The notes: generated from the sequence alone by a model not told the origin. A DNA stretch of 64,000 bases from Marivita sp051859345 (GCF_051859345.1 NZ_JBHYFV010000020.1:1-64000); one strand, 5' to 3'. Counted from the stretch's first letter, positions 1-9,595 are shown. A program made the numbers and translations.

Positions 1-279
1 GGGGCCGTGCTGGGCGGTGTGCTGGCGGGCATCGGTCTGCTGTCGCTGTTCCGGCACGGGGCGACGCTGGGAGGTGTCGGGATCGTTGCGCTATGGTTGC
101 AGGACACGCGCGGCATTCAGGCGGGCAACACGCAACTGATGTTCGATGTCTTCGTGTTCGGTTTGGCCTTCTGGATTCTGCCCGCGCCCGTGGCGATCTG
201 GTCGCTTCTGGGGGCGGTGATTCTGAACATGATCGTCACGGTGAACCACCGCCGCGACAGGTATGTGGCGCGGTCCTGA
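1..279 (+). CDS. YitT family membrane protein, C-terminal part
   Basis: The reading frame is open from the first base, so the 5' end of the gene lies outside the window. The visible 92 or so residues contain hydrophobic helices separated by a conserved-looking loop (FRHGATLGGVGIVALWLQD and then GNTQLMFD). This matches the YitT/DUF161 family of multi-pass inner-membrane proteins of unsettled function. A short basic tail (NHRRDRYVARS) ends the protein, as expected for a cytoplasmic C-terminus. The family call comes from the GATLGG and NTQ loops; no substrate can be deduced. Confidence 0.75.
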   Translation, partial: GAVLGGVLAGIGLLSLFRHGATLGGVGIVALWLQDTRGIQAGNTQLMFDVFVFGLAFWILPAPVAIWSLLGAVILNMIVTVNHRRDRYVARS

Positions 280-515
280 CTCTGTTCTGCTCAGAAAACT
301 GTCAAAAACGACACATTGTCGCAATCAGCACAGATTGCACGCATCGCTGAAGGCAGCATTTCCGCAACATGACGGAGAAGCAGATGCGCGGTGATCGTTC
401 CGCCCTGACACTTGTTCTGCGCACCATCGGGGCGCGACGGGGACGCGCGGCACGCGGACGGCCCTGATCGGGGTCTTTCCGTCACCGTCCCCATCCCCTT
501 CAAAAGAGTTTTCCC

Positions 516-2051
516 ATGACCGATCTGTCCCCTCGTCGCGCCGGTGGCCGTGCTGCCCGGCGTCATGCGCGTGCCAACCCGCTGGCCGACAACCTGCGCC
601 CGATCCGCCCGGGCATGTCCGGTGGTCGCTATGATCCGCTTGATGCGGCGGATCTCGACCGCATCCACAACGCCGCCCTGACTGCGCTTGAAGAAATCGG
701 CCTGTGCGACGCACCGCCTTCGGGCATCAAGATCATGACCGACGCCGGTGCGATCCTCGGCGACGATGGCCGCATCCGCTTTCCGCGCGCGCTGGTCGAA
801 GACATGCTGGCCTTCGCCAACCGATCGGTCACTCTGTGCGGCCGCGATCCGCTTTATGACCTCGACCTGTCGGGCACGCGGGTGCATTACGGAACCGCCG
901 GTGCGGCGGTGCATATGGTCGATGTGGACACCGGCCATTACCGCGAAAGCACGGTTCAGGATCTGCATGATGCTGCCCGCATCGCGGACCAACTGGACAA
1001 CATCCATTTCCTGCAACGCCCGATGGTGGCGCGCGACATTCCCGACAACAAGGAGATGGATCTCAATACCATCTACGCCTGCTGTTCGGGCACCTACAAA
1101 CATGTCGGCGTGTCTTTTACAGAACCGTCTTTCGTGCCGGATGCGTTTGAACTTCTGCACCTGATCGCGGGCGGCGAGGACGCATGGCGCGCCCGACCGT
1201 TTGTGTCGAACTCCAACTGTTTTGTCGTGCCGCCGATGAAATTCGCCACCGAAGCCTGTCAGGTCATGGAGGCCTGTATTCGGGGTGGCATGCCGGTTCT
1301 GCTGCTCAGCGCGGGTCAGGCCGGGGCCACCGCGCCCGCGTCGATCGCCGGAGCCATCGTGCAGGCGGTTGCGGAATGTCTGGCGGGCGTCGTCTATGTC
1401 AACGCGATGGCGCCGGGCTATCCGGTGATCTTCGGCACATGGCCCTTCGTGTCCGACCTGCGCACGGGCGCGATGTCCGGGGGGTCGGGCGAACAGGCGC
1501 TGCTGACGGCGGGCTGCGCGCAGATGCACCGCTATTACGGGCTGTGCGGCGGTGCTGCGGCGGGGATTGCCGACGCCAAGCTGCCGGACATGCAGGCAGG
1601 CTGGGAACAGATGTGTTCCAACGTCATGGCGGGGCTGTCGGGCCTCAACATGGTCTACGAGGCCGCCGGCATGCATGCGTCGCTTCTCGGTTTCTGCCAC
1701 GAAAGCCTGATCCTTGGCGATGACCTGATCGGCCAGGCGCTGCGCTGTGTGCGCGGCATCGACGTGACCGAGGACGATCTGAGCATTGAGGTCATGCGCG
1801 CCACCTGCCTTGGCGGTCCGGGCCACTACCTTGGCAGCGATGACACGCTGAACCGGATGCAGCGCGACTACGTCTATCCGGCACTTGGCAACAGATCCTC
1901 ACCAAAGGAATGGGTTGAACAGGGGCAACCGATCCTGGTGAACAAGGCGACCGAGCGCAAGGAGATGATCCTGTCGAAACCCGCCCGCGCCCGTCTTGCG
2001 CCCGATGTCGATGCAGCGATCCGCGCGCGGTTCAACATTCACCTGCACTGA
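516..2051 (+). CDS. MttB/MtgB-type trimethylamine (quaternary amine) methyltransferase family protein
   Basis: A 511-residue member of the COG5598 family. These TIM-barrel enzymes move a methyl group from a methylated amine such as glycine betaine to a corrinoid protein. The frame has no internal stop, so this is a non-pyrrolysine homologue, not classical MttB. It has a basic N-terminus (RRAGGRAARRHARAN) and the glycine-rich GGSGEQALLTAGCAQ stretch near residue 325, in the region that forms the catalytic barrel. The start has a weak AAGAG Shine-Dalgarno. No corrinoid protein lies next to it, but a RamA-like activator is at 18199-20247. The substrate is unknown; betaine-type compounds fit a marine roseobacter. 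Confidence 0.85.
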   Translation: MTDLSPRRAGGRAARRHARANPLADNLRPIRPGMSGGRYDPLDAADLDRIHNAALTALEEIGLCDAPPSGIKIMTDAGAILGDDGRIRFPRALVEDMLAFANRSVTLCGRDPLYDLDLSGTRVHYGTAGAAVHMVDVDTGHYRESTVQDLHDAARIADQLDNIHFLQRPMVARDIPDNKEMDLNTIYACCSGTYKHVGVSFTEPSFVPDAFELLHLIAGGEDAWRARPFVSNSNCFVVPPMKFATEACQVMEACIRGGMPVLLLSAGQAGATAPASIAGAIVQAVAECLAGVVYVNAMAPGYPVIFGTWPFVSDLRTGAMSGGSGEQALLTAGCAQMHRYYGLCGGAAAGIADAKLPDMQAGWEQMCSNVMAGLSGLNMVYEAAGMHASLLGFCHESLILGDDLIGQALRCVRGIDVTEDDLSIEVMRATCLGGPGHYLGSDDTLNRMQRDYVYPALGNRSSPKEWVEQGQPILVNKATERKEMILSKPARARLAPDVDAAIRARFNIHLH

Positions 2052-2126
2052 CAGCAGATAACGGTTCGGGGGCTGGCCCCCCGGCCGCTGATGCGCCAAT
2101 AAGACCCGGTCGGTCAGGAGGTCGCC

Positions 2127-2456
2127 ATGCCCTATCTCATTCTCATGTTCGCCGTTCTGGCGGAAACCATCGGCACAACCGCGCTTCAGGCCAGCCAACA
2201 GTTCAGCCGCCCCTTGCCGTCGGTCATCGTGGTGGTGGCCTATGGTGCCGCGTTCTACCTGCTGGCCATTGCGCTCAAGACGTTTCCGGTGGGTATCGCC
2301 TATGCGATGTGGTCCGGCATGGGGATCGTGTTTATCGCGATCATCGGCTTTGCGGTCTTCGGTCAGAAACTGGATATGGCGGCCATTCTGGGCATCGCCC
2401 TGATCATAACGGGAATCGTGGTGATCAACCTCTTTTCAGGCACCGCCATGCACTAA
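2127..2456 (+). CDS. Small multidrug resistance (SMR/EmrE-type) transporter
   Basis: A 109-residue protein with four predicted membrane helices, the standard SMR size. Glu13 in LAETIGTTAL is the expected proton- and drug-binding acidic residue of helix 1, and GIAYAMWSGMG carries the tryptophan motif of helix 3. These exporters work as dual-topology dimers and move cationic compounds or guanidinium-type metabolites against protons. The start is preceded by AGGAGG (near 2117-2122). It lies 75 bases after the methyltransferase gene on the same strand, so co-transcription is possible and export of an amine is conceivable, though that is inference. A strong hairpin follows the stop. Confidence 0.88.
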   Translation: MPYLILMFAVLAETIGTTALQASQQFSRPLPSVIVVVAYGAAFYLLAIALKTFPVGIAYAMWSGMGIVFIAIIGFAVFGQKLDMAAILGIALIITGIVVINLFSGTAMH

Positions 2457-2457
2457 A

Positions 2458-2487
2458 AAACGCGCACCCGAGGGAAGGTGCGCGTTT
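2458..2487. terminator. Bidirectional hairpin terminator between the SMR and outer-membrane protein genes
   Basis: A perfect 11-bp stem, AAACGCGCACC (2458-2468) paired with GGTGCGCGTTT (2477-2487), has an 8-base loop. A-rich and T-rich flanks on either side let it serve both convergent genes. Confidence 0.85.
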
Positions 2488-2513
2488 CAGTGCCTTACGA
2501 AAAGCAGCAGACG

Positions 2514-3095
2514 TTAGAAGCGGAAGCTGCCCCGGAGAGACACTGTGTCCGCGTTGACGTCAACGCCAGTGTCGTCAAAGTCGTCGAATTTGTGTGCGAG
2601 GTATTCGCCACCCAAGGTGAACCGCTCGGTTACCTTGTATTCAACGCCCAGACCGCCAACAATACCGGTGTCGTCACCGACATTGGTGTTCAGCTGTGCC
2701 GCGCCAAGCGTGCCGTAAACCAGTGTACGGCCAAGATCGTAACCGCCGCGGACTTTCGCACGCAGGATGTCGTCAACCTCGATGCCACCCAGTTCGATGC
2801 TGTCGCCGGTCTGGTAGTCAAGTTCGCCACCAACGACAAATTGACCAAAGTCATAGTCGTAACCGCCATAAACCCCGTAGACGCTTTCATTGTCGTCAAA
2901 GTCATCTGCGTCTGCGGACAAGTTGCCAAAGCTCAGACCGCCATAGCCACCTGTCCAGTCACTCCCCATTGGGGCGGGGGCGGCGGCCACCGGTTCTACA
3001 ACCATCGGCTCGACCACTGCGGTGTCAGCGCTGCCCGCATATCCTGCGGAACCGGCTGTCGCCAAAACGGCCGTGCTCAATAGAAATCGTTTCAT
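2514..3095 (-). CDS. Outer-membrane beta-barrel protein
   Basis: A 193-residue protein starting with a signal peptide (MKRFLLSTAVLATAGSAGYA). A short Pro/Val-rich linker follows, then an aromatic/glycine-rich repeat pattern (WTGGYGGLSFG, YGVYGGYDYDFG, VRGGYDLG) typical of small 8-strand barrels. It ends in SLRGSFRF, whose terminal phenylalanine is the usual BAM recognition signal. I chose the start at 3095 because AAGGAC sits just upstream and the signal peptide begins there; a longer frame runs to 3143. The barrel is acidic (DADDFDDNES), as is common in marine porin-like proteins. It probably folds in the outer membrane as a structural protein; no enzyme activity is indicated. Confidence 0.85.
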   Translation of the reverse strand: MKRFLLSTAVLATAGSAGYAGSADTAVVEPMVVEPVAAAPAPMGSDWTGGYGGLSFGNLSADADDFDDNESVYGVYGGYDYDFGQFVVGGELDYQTGDSIELGGIEVDDILRAKVRGGYDLGRTLVYGTLGAAQLNTNVGDDTGIVGGLGVEYKVTERFTLGGEYLAHKFDDFDDTGVDVNADTVSLRGSFRF

Positions 3096-3415
3096 GAGAT
3101 GTCCTTTCTCTCGGGTTTGTCTCTTGCTGCGACCACAGAACACGGCTGTGTCCTGCGCCTCGTTGGATCAACGTCGGATGTCTTGGACTGGTTTCAATGG
3201 GAGCGCCTCAACATCCCGCGCGCACCCTGGTTTCAGGCTGTTCCCCGCCGAAAAACCCCACGGCATCAGAGCATTATTGCCGGTTCCGTGTCACGGTCCT
3301 GTGAGGCCTCTGTGGTCTCTCTGCGGCAACACAAAAATGCGCGGGCTTTTTCGCTGGTGTTCCCGGACTGGGCCTTGTAACCCCCGGCCAAATCATTCCT
3401 GCACGAGATAAAGAC
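3096..3415. other. Divergent intergenic region before typA
   Basis: About 320 bases with no convincing gene, between the divergently transcribed outer-membrane protein gene and typA. It must hold both promoters, but I could not define a -35/-10 pair. A run near 3337-3370 is fairly T-rich before the typA leader. Confidence 0.4.
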
Positions 3416-5236
3416 ATGGACCTTCGCAACATTGCGATTATTGCTCACGTTGACCACGGCAAGACGACCTTGGTGGATGAGCTTCTGAAACAATCCGGTG
3501 CGTTCCGCGCCAATCAGGCTGTGGCCGAACGTGCCATGGACAGCAACGACCTCGAACGCGAACGCGGCATCACCATTCTGGCCAAGGCAACCTCGGTCGA
3601 ATGGAAAGGCACGCGCATCAACATCGTCGACACTCCCGGCCACGCCGATTTCGGCGGCGAGGTGGAACGCATCCTGTCGATGGTCGATGGTGTTGTCCTG
3701 CTGGTGGACGCCGCAGAAGGCCCGATGCCACAGACCAAGTTTGTGACCTCCAAGGCACTGGCCCTGGGGCTGCGCCCGATTGTGGTGCTGAACAAGGTCG
3801 ACAAACCTGATGCCGAACCCGACCGTGCGCTGGATGAATGCTTCGACCTCTTTGCGAACCTCGATGCAAACGAAGACCAGCTTGATTTCCCACATATGTA
3901 CGCCTCGGGCCGGTCCGGCTGGGCTGACACCACGCTGGAAGGACCGCGCAAGAACCTTGATGCGCTGTTCAAACTGGTTGTGGATCACGTCCCCGCGCCG
4001 AAGCAGATCAAACATCAGGACGAAGATTTCCGCATGCTGGCGACCACGTTGGGGTCTGATCCGTTTGTCGGGCGCATCCTGACAGGGCGCGTTGAATCCG
4101 GTCGTCTCAAGGTTGGCCAGACCGTTCAGGCGCTCAGCCGCATTGGCCAGAAGATCGAACAGTTCCGCTGCACCAAGATTCAGGCGTTCCGGGGTCTGGG
4201 TCCGCAAGACATCGAAGAAGCGCTGGCAGGCGATATCGTCAGCCTTGCAGGCATGTCCAAGGCCACTGTGGCCGACACGATCTGCGCCTTGGCGGTGGAC
4301 GAACCGATCGAGGCACAACCGATTGATCCGCCCACCATCACCGTCACGTTCGGCATCAACGACAGCCCGCTCGCGGGTCGTGACGGCAAGAAGGTGCAGT
4401 CCCGCGTGATCCGCGACCGCCTGATGAAAGAGGCGGAATCCAACGTCGCAATCAAGATCAAGGACACCCCTGGCGGCGAAGCTTTCGAAGTGTCGGGCCG
4501 TGGCGAACTCCAGATGGGTGTTCTGATCGAAAACATGCGTCGTGAAGGCTTCGAACTGTCGATCTCGCGCCCGCAGGTGATCATGAAGGAAGGCGAAGAC
4601 GGCAAGATGCTGGAACCCGTCGAAGAAGCCACAATTGACGTGGACGATGAATATTCCGGCGCCGTGATCGAAAAACTGACAGGTCCGCGCAAAGGCGAAT
4701 TGGTCGAAATGCGCCCCGCCGGTGCCGGCAAGACCCGCATCATCGCGCATGTGCCGTCGCGTGGCCTCATCGGGTATCACGGCGAATTCCTGACCGACAC
4801 ACGCGGGACAGGTGTTCTCAACCGCGTGTTCCACGGCTGGACACCACACAAGGGTCCGATTCCGGGCCGTCGCGCTGGTGTTCTGATCTCGATGGAAAAC
4901 GGCACCTCCGTGGCCTACGCCCTGTGGAACCTCGAAGACCGGGGCCGCATGATGATCGGCGCGCAGGAAGCGATCTATACCGGCATGATCATCGGCGAGC
5001 ACAGCCGCGAAAACGATCTCGAGGTGAATCCGCTCAAGGGCAAGAAACTCACCAACGTGCGCGCCTCCGGCACCGATGACGCGGTGCGTCTGACCACGCC
5101 GATCACGCTCTCTCTGGAAGAGGCGATTGCCTATATCAACGATGACGAGCTGGTAGAAGTGACGCCGAATTCGATCCGCCTGCGCAAGCGCTATCTTGAT
5201 CCGCATGAACGCAAGCGGATGTCGAAAGGCAACTGA
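3416..5236 (+). CDS. typA: Translational GTPase TypA/BipA
   Basis: A 606-residue ribosome-associated GTPase, the full family length, acting in 50S assembly and stress adaptation. The G motifs are clear: AHVDHGKTT (G1, residues 10-18), RGITI (G2), DTPGHADFGGEV (G3) and NKVDKPDAE (G4). The EF-G-like domains III and V follow, with the BipA-specific C-terminal domain containing the GRRAGVLISMENG segment. It is monocistronic, with a long leader upstream and a strong hairpin terminator 26 bases past the stop. Confidence 0.97.
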   Translation: MDLRNIAIIAHVDHGKTTLVDELLKQSGAFRANQAVAERAMDSNDLERERGITILAKATSVEWKGTRINIVDTPGHADFGGEVERILSMVDGVVLLVDAAEGPMPQTKFVTSKALALGLRPIVVLNKVDKPDAEPDRALDECFDLFANLDANEDQLDFPHMYASGRSGWADTTLEGPRKNLDALFKLVVDHVPAPKQIKHQDEDFRMLATTLGSDPFVGRILTGRVESGRLKVGQTVQALSRIGQKIEQFRCTKIQAFRGLGPQDIEEALAGDIVSLAGMSKATVADTICALAVDEPIEAQPIDPPTITVTFGINDSPLAGRDGKKVQSRVIRDRLMKEAESNVAIKIKDTPGGEAFEVSGRGELQMGVLIENMRREGFELSISRPQVIMKEGEDGKMLEPVEEATIDVDDEYSGAVIEKLTGPRKGELVEMRPAGAGKTRIIAHVPSRGLIGYHGEFLTDTRGTGVLNRVFHGWTPHKGPIPGRRAGVLISMENGTSVAYALWNLEDRGRMMIGAQEAIYTGMIIGEHSRENDLEVNPLKGKKLTNVRASGTDDAVRLTTPITLSLEEAIAYINDDELVEVTPNSIRLRKRYLDPHERKRMSKGN

Positions 5237-5262
5237 CGCTTTTCAGGTTCAAGACCGGAAAA

Positions 5263-5296
5263 AAAGCGGCGCGCACCATCCGGTGTGCGCCGCTTT
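5263..5296. terminator. Bidirectional terminator between typA and the DUF1330 gene
   Basis: A 15-bp stem, AAAGCGGCGCGCACC (5263-5277) with GGTGTGCGCCGCTTT (5282-5296), has one G-U pair and a 4-base loop. It is flanked by an A-run on the left, so it can stop transcription from both convergent genes. Confidence 0.88.
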
Positions 5297-5305
5297 CGTT
5301 TGGCG

Positions 5306-5593
5306 CTATTCCGTCGTTTCGACGATCAGCAATTCGCGCTTGGACGCGTCGCGGGCGTGGTTCAGCGCGATCTGGTATTCGGCGCTGTGATAACAGGTCT
5401 CCGCAGCCTCGACCGACGGAAACTTGGCCACCACGTTGCGTGGCCGTTCCTGCCCTTCAAGCTGCACATACCGCCCACCACGGGCGATGAAATGCCCGCC
5501 ATGTTTGGCAATCGCCGGTCCCGCAAGTTCAGCGTATTTCGCGTAGGCGTCCGGGTCCGTGACGGTCACATGGGCAATCCAGAGTGCAGGCAT
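5306..5593 (-). CDS. DUF1330 domain protein
   Basis: A 95-residue dimeric alpha+beta barrel-type protein of the DUF1330 family. Recognisable pieces are WIAHVTVTDPDAYAKYAE, the GG(R)Y strand and the FPSVEAAETCYHSAEYQ helix with its conserved Phe-Pro-Ser. Members resemble the ferredoxin-like folds of small monooxygenases, but no reaction has been established. It begins 3 bases after the alaS stop and so is translated from the same message. No promoter of its own is visible. Confidence 0.85.
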   Translation of the reverse strand: MPALWIAHVTVTDPDAYAKYAELAGPAIAKHGGHFIARGGRYVQLEGQERPRNVVAKFPSVEAAETCYHSAEYQIALNHARDASKRELLIVETTE

Positions 5594-5596
5594 GTC

Positions 5597-8272
5597 TTAT
5601 CCTCCCAAAACAGCTTCGGCAGCCTTGATGGCGGCGTCGGCATTCTCTGCCGATGCCCCACCGCCCTGCGCCATATCCGGACGACCACCGCCGCCCTTGC
5701 CGCCCAATTCTGGCACGGCCGCTTTGACCAAATCAACAGCCGAAAGCGTTCCTGTCAGGTCCGACGTCACACCCGCCGCGACTGCCGCCTTGCCACCGGT
5801 ATCCGCGATCAACAGAACCGCCCCCGAGCCAAGACGTTGTTTATGCTCGTCGATCAGCGGCGGAAGGTCTTTTCCGGACACCCCGGACAACACCTGAGCA
5901 AGGAATTTCACCCCATTGATCTCGCGCGCCTCGGCACCGCCGCCCTGCCCGGACCCACCGGCCATCGCCAGTTCGCGGCGCAACTGCGCCACCTCGTTGG
6001 ACAGCGCCTTGCGTTCGTCCAGCAGCGCCTTGACACGCGCCGGGACATCCGTGGCCTGAGCCTTCAACTCCAGCGCAATCTCGGCCAGGCGATGATCCTG
6101 CTCGGACAGATACCGGAATGCATCCGCCCCGGTCAGCGCTTCGATCCGGCGCACACCCGCGCTGGATGCGCTGTCGCCCAGCGTGACGAATACACCGATA
6201 TCGCCCGTTCGGCGCACATGGGTGCCGCCACACAACTCCAGCGAATAGGTGTTGCCATTGGTGCCTTTGCCGGACCCCGACTGTTCCCCCATCGACACGA
6301 CGCGCACCTCGTCGCCGTATTTCTCGCCAAACAGTGCCTGTGCGCCAATCGCACGCGCATCGTCCGGTGTCATGATCCGGGTCTCGACCGGCGCGTTCTG
6401 GCGGATGTAGGCGTTGACCTCTGCTTCGACCTGCTTGAGTTCATCCATGGTCAACGCCTTGCCGTGGCTGAAATCGAACCGCAACCGGTCCGGCGCATTG
6501 AGAGAGCCGCGCTGTGCGACATGATCGCCAAGCGCGCGGCGCAGCGCCTCGTGCAGCAGGTGGGTCGCCGAATGGTTCGCCCGGATCGACGCGCGGCGGG
6601 AATGATTCACCTCGAGCTGGACCGCTTCGTTCTTTTTGAACGTCCCGCGTTTGATGGTGACGTGATGCGCAAACACCTTGCCGCCGCCCATCCGCTGGGT
6701 ATCCGTCACCTCTGCCTGATCATCTTCGTTCTCAAGACGCCGCAGCCAGCCGGAGTCACCCACCTGGCCGCCAGATTCGCCATAAAACGGCGTCTGGTTC
6801 AGAACGATCCAGCCGCTCTCTCCTGCGGACAGGCTTCCCACCTCGGCGCCGTCCTTGATCAAGGCGAACATCTGCCCTTCGGCAGCTTCGGTGTCATACC
6901 CAAGAAAATCGGTCGCCCCAAACGTTTCAGCCAGATCAAACCAGATCGCGGCATCCGCAGCTTCCCCTGTGCCCGACCATGCCGCACGCGCCTTGGCCTT
7001 TTGCTCGGCCATGGCTGTGTCAAACCCGTCCGTGTCCACACTCCGGCCTTTTTCGCGCAGGGCATCCTGCGTCAGGTCCAGTGGAAATCCAAACGTGTCA
7101 TATAGCTTGAAGGCCGCCGCACCCGGAAGCGGTGCATCCTCGGGCAATCCACCCAATTCATCGTCCAAAAGCTTCAGCCCGCGTTCCAGCGTCTGCTTGA
7201 AGCGCGTCTCTTCATTGCGCAGGGTTTCTTCGATCAGCGCTTGCGCGCGCGACAGTTCGGGATAGGCCGCCCCCATCTGGCGCACCAGCGCCGGCACCAG
7301 GCGGTGCATCATCGGGTCCTGCGAGCCCAGCAAATGCGCATGTCGCATGGCCCGCCGCATGATCCGGCGCAGCACATACCCACGCCCGTCATTGCTCGGC
7401 ATCACACCATCTGCAATCAGGAACGAGGTCGACCGCAGGTGATCCGCAATCACCCGGTGATGCGTCTTGCCCGGTCCATCGGGATCCGAAGACGACACGT
7501 CCGCCGACGCTTCGATCAGCGCGCGCATCGTGTCAGTGTCATAATTGTCATGGCTGCCCTGAAGCAGCGCGCCGATCCGCTCCAACCCCATGCCGGTGTC
7601 GATCGACTGCATGTCGAGCGCCTTCATGGTGCCGTCTTCGAACTGTTCGTTCTGCATGAAAACGATGTTCCAGATCTCGATGAACCGGTCGCCATCTTCC
7701 TCGGGGCTGCCCGGAGGGCCACCCCAGATGTGATCGCCGTGATCATAGAAAATCTCGGTGCAGGGGCCGCAGGGACCGGTCGGCCCCATTTGCCAGAAAT
7801 TGTCCGAGGTGGCGATGCGGATGATCCGGCTTTCCGGCACGCCGACCTTTTTCCAGATCTCGAATGCCTCGTCGTCGGTGTGATAGATGGTGACGTACAG
7901 CCTTTCCGCCGGGATCTGGAACTGCTTGGTGATCAATTCCCATGCAAACGGAATCGCCTCTTCCTTGAAGTAATCCCCAAAGCTGAAATTCCCGAGCATT
8001 TCGAAAAACGTATGGTGGCGCGCGGTGTAGCCGACATTGTCGAGGTCATTGTGCTTGCCGCCGGCGCGCACACATTTCTGCGCTGTGGTGGCACGTTGAT
8101 AGTCGCGATGCTCGACCCCGGTGAACAGGTTCTTGAACTGAACCATGCCCGAATTCGCAAACATCAGCGTCGGGTCATTGCGCGGCACCAGCGGGCTTGA
8201 GGCCACAATCTGGTGGCCCTGTTTTTCGAAGTAATTCAGGAATGTGGAGCGGATATCGTTCAGCGTGGGCAT
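5597..8272 (-). CDS. alaS: Alanyl-tRNA synthetase
   Basis: An 891-residue class II synthetase charging tRNA-Ala, slightly longer than the E. coli enzyme. The N-terminal catalytic core shows the class II motifs (TLMFANSGMVQFKNLF, RHHTFFEMLGN and the GMGLERI loop). The editing domain carries the HSATHLLHEAL zinc-binding histidines and the CGGTH motif that clear mis-charged Ser and Gly. The C-terminal C-Ala region is glycine-rich (GGKGGGGRPDMAQGGG), as is usual. It lies downstream of recA on the same strand and immediately upstream of the DUF1330 gene. Confidence 0.97.
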   Translation of the reverse strand: MPTLNDIRSTFLNYFEKQGHQIVASSPLVPRNDPTLMFANSGMVQFKNLFTGVEHRDYQRATTAQKCVRAGGKHNDLDNVGYTARHHTFFEMLGNFSFGDYFKEEAIPFAWELITKQFQIPAERLYVTIYHTDDEAFEIWKKVGVPESRIIRIATSDNFWQMGPTGPCGPCTEIFYDHGDHIWGGPPGSPEEDGDRFIEIWNIVFMQNEQFEDGTMKALDMQSIDTGMGLERIGALLQGSHDNYDTDTMRALIEASADVSSSDPDGPGKTHHRVIADHLRSTSFLIADGVMPSNDGRGYVLRRIMRRAMRHAHLLGSQDPMMHRLVPALVRQMGAAYPELSRAQALIEETLRNEETRFKQTLERGLKLLDDELGGLPEDAPLPGAAAFKLYDTFGFPLDLTQDALREKGRSVDTDGFDTAMAEQKAKARAAWSGTGEAADAAIWFDLAETFGATDFLGYDTEAAEGQMFALIKDGAEVGSLSAGESGWIVLNQTPFYGESGGQVGDSGWLRRLENEDDQAEVTDTQRMGGGKVFAHHVTIKRGTFKKNEAVQLEVNHSRRASIRANHSATHLLHEALRRALGDHVAQRGSLNAPDRLRFDFSHGKALTMDELKQVEAEVNAYIRQNAPVETRIMTPDDARAIGAQALFGEKYGDEVRVVSMGEQSGSGKGTNGNTYSLELCGGTHVRRTGDIGVFVTLGDSASSAGVRRIEALTGADAFRYLSEQDHRLAEIALELKAQATDVPARVKALLDERKALSNEVAQLRRELAMAGGSGQGGGAEAREINGVKFLAQVLSGVSGKDLPPLIDEHKQRLGSGAVLLIADTGGKAAVAAGVTSDLTGTLSAVDLVKAAVPELGGKGGGGRPDMAQGGGASAENADAAIKAAEAVLGG

Positions 8273-8326
8273 GTGGGACCTGACCTAAAGGTATGTGGGG
8301 CGGGCTTTTCCGGTTCGGCCTGAAAT

Positions 8327-8345
8327 AGCCCCTGCCAGAGGGGCT
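8327..8345. other. Hairpin in the alaS 5' region
   Basis: A 7-bp perfect inverted repeat (AGCCCCT, 5-base loop, AGGGGCT) lies 55 bases upstream of the alaS start. It could be a leader structure or a second terminator after recA. No T-run makes termination certain. Confidence 0.4.
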
Positions 8346-8375
8346 GTCCACAGCAGAGGTCATGCTGAAACGGAA

Positions 8376-8400
8376 ACAGGGTGGCACATAGCCACCCTGT
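8376..8400 (-). terminator. recA terminator
   Basis: A perfect 10-bp stem (ACAGGGTGGC 8376-8385, GCCACCCTGT 8391-8400) with a 5-base loop lies about 65 bases after the recA stop. On the transcribed minus strand it is followed by TTTCCGTTT. Confidence 0.75.
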
Positions 8401-8464
8401 CCGGGATATTCTTGAACCCGTCACCGGATTCCGGGCGTTTCTGCAGTCGCCGTCCTACAAGTCG

Positions 8465-9544
8465 TCAGGATTCGACGATGTCATCCTCGGTATCATCGCC
8501 GTGCGATGACATGTCGAATTCCAGGCCGTGCGCCGCGCGAATTTTGTCTTCGATTTCAAGCGCGAGCTTGGTGTTCTCACGCAGGAAGGTCTTGGCGTTC
8601 TCACGCCCCTGCCCGATCCGTTCATCCCCGTAGGAATACCACGCACCGGATTTCTCGACGACACCCGCCTTTACGCCAAGGTCGACCAGTTCACCCATCT
8701 TTGAGATGCCTTCGCCATACATGATGTCGAATTCGACCTGCTTGAACGGCGGTGCCACCTTGTTCTTGACCACTTTGACCCGTGTCGCGTTTCCAACAAC
8801 CTCATCACGGTCCTTGATCGCGCCGATGCGACGGATATCAAGCCGCACAGAGCTGTAGAACTTGAGCGCGTTGCCACCGGTCGTTGTTTCGGGAGAGCCG
8901 AACATCACGCCGATCTTCATCCTGATCTGGTTGATGAAGACCACCATGCAGTTCGAGCGTGAGATCGACCCGGTGAGTTTGCGCATGGCCTGGCTCATCA
9001 GACGGGCCTGAACGCCCACGCTGCTGTCCCCCATATCGCCTTCGAGTTCTGACTTGGGCGTCAGCGCCGCCACCGAATCCACAACCACCATGCTTACGGC
9101 ACCGGATCGGACCAACGTATCCACGATCTCAAGCGCCTGTTCGCCCGTGTCGGGTTGCGAAATCAGCAACTCGTCCAGGTCAACACCCAGTTTGCGGGCA
9201 TATTGCGGGTCCAGCGCGTGTTCCGCATCCACAAAGGCGCACACTCCGCCCTTTTTCTGTTCTTCCGCCACACAATGAAGCGTAAGCGTCGTCTTGCCCG
9301 AACTTTCGGGGCCATAGATTTCGATGATCCGCCCTTTCGGCAGGCCACCGATGCCAAGCGCGATATCCAGACCCAGGGATCCGGTTGATGTCGACTCGAT
9401 ATCCCGTATGACGTTTTCGCCACCCAGCTTCATGATAGAGCCCTTGCCGAACTGGCGTTCGATTTGAGCCAGTGCCGAATCGAGGGCTTTTTGTTTGTTC
9501 GCGTCGCGCTTGCTGTCCATTGTCAGAAGATCTGCCGTTGCCAT
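8465..9544 (-). CDS. recA: Recombinase RecA
   Basis: A 359-residue RecA, the strand-exchange protein and co-protease for LexA. It has the Walker A motif GPESSGKTT, a Walker B segment (MVVVDSVAAL), the L2 DNA-binding loop region (SPETTTGGNALKFYSSVRLDIRR) and an acidic C-terminal tail (DDTEDDIVES) that tempers DNA binding. A perfect alphaproteobacterial SOS box lies 52 bases upstream of the start, which predicts DNA-damage induction. A 10-bp hairpin follows the gene. Confidence 0.98.
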   Translation of the reverse strand: MATADLLTMDSKRDANKQKALDSALAQIERQFGKGSIMKLGGENVIRDIESTSTGSLGLDIALGIGGLPKGRIIEIYGPESSGKTTLTLHCVAEEQKKGGVCAFVDAEHALDPQYARKLGVDLDELLISQPDTGEQALEIVDTLVRSGAVSMVVVDSVAALTPKSELEGDMGDSSVGVQARLMSQAMRKLTGSISRSNCMVVFINQIRMKIGVMFGSPETTTGGNALKFYSSVRLDIRRIGAIKDRDEVVGNATRVKVVKNKVAPPFKQVEFDIMYGEGISKMGELVDLGVKAGVVEKSGAWYSYGDERIGQGRENAKTFLRENTKLALEIEDKIRAAHGLEFDMSSHGDDTEDDIVES

Positions 9545-9595
9545 TGCTTTTGATCCTTATTCCACACCCAGAGAGGGGCGGCAATTGCTGCTTTC

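Noticed and set aside
291..1826. 511-codon open frame on the minus strand opposite the methyltransferase gene
   Set aside because: It is a GC-rich shadow with no family-like sequence, no Shine-Dalgarno, and complete overlap with a recognised gene.
516..2051. Pyrrolysine-containing MttB
   Set aside because: The frame has no internal TAG codon and the protein is full length without it, so it is a non-pyrrolysine family member.
3266..5206. 646-codon minus-strand frame opposite typA
   Set aside because: It mirrors typA; the amino-acid content is His/Arg-rich nonsense and matches no domain.
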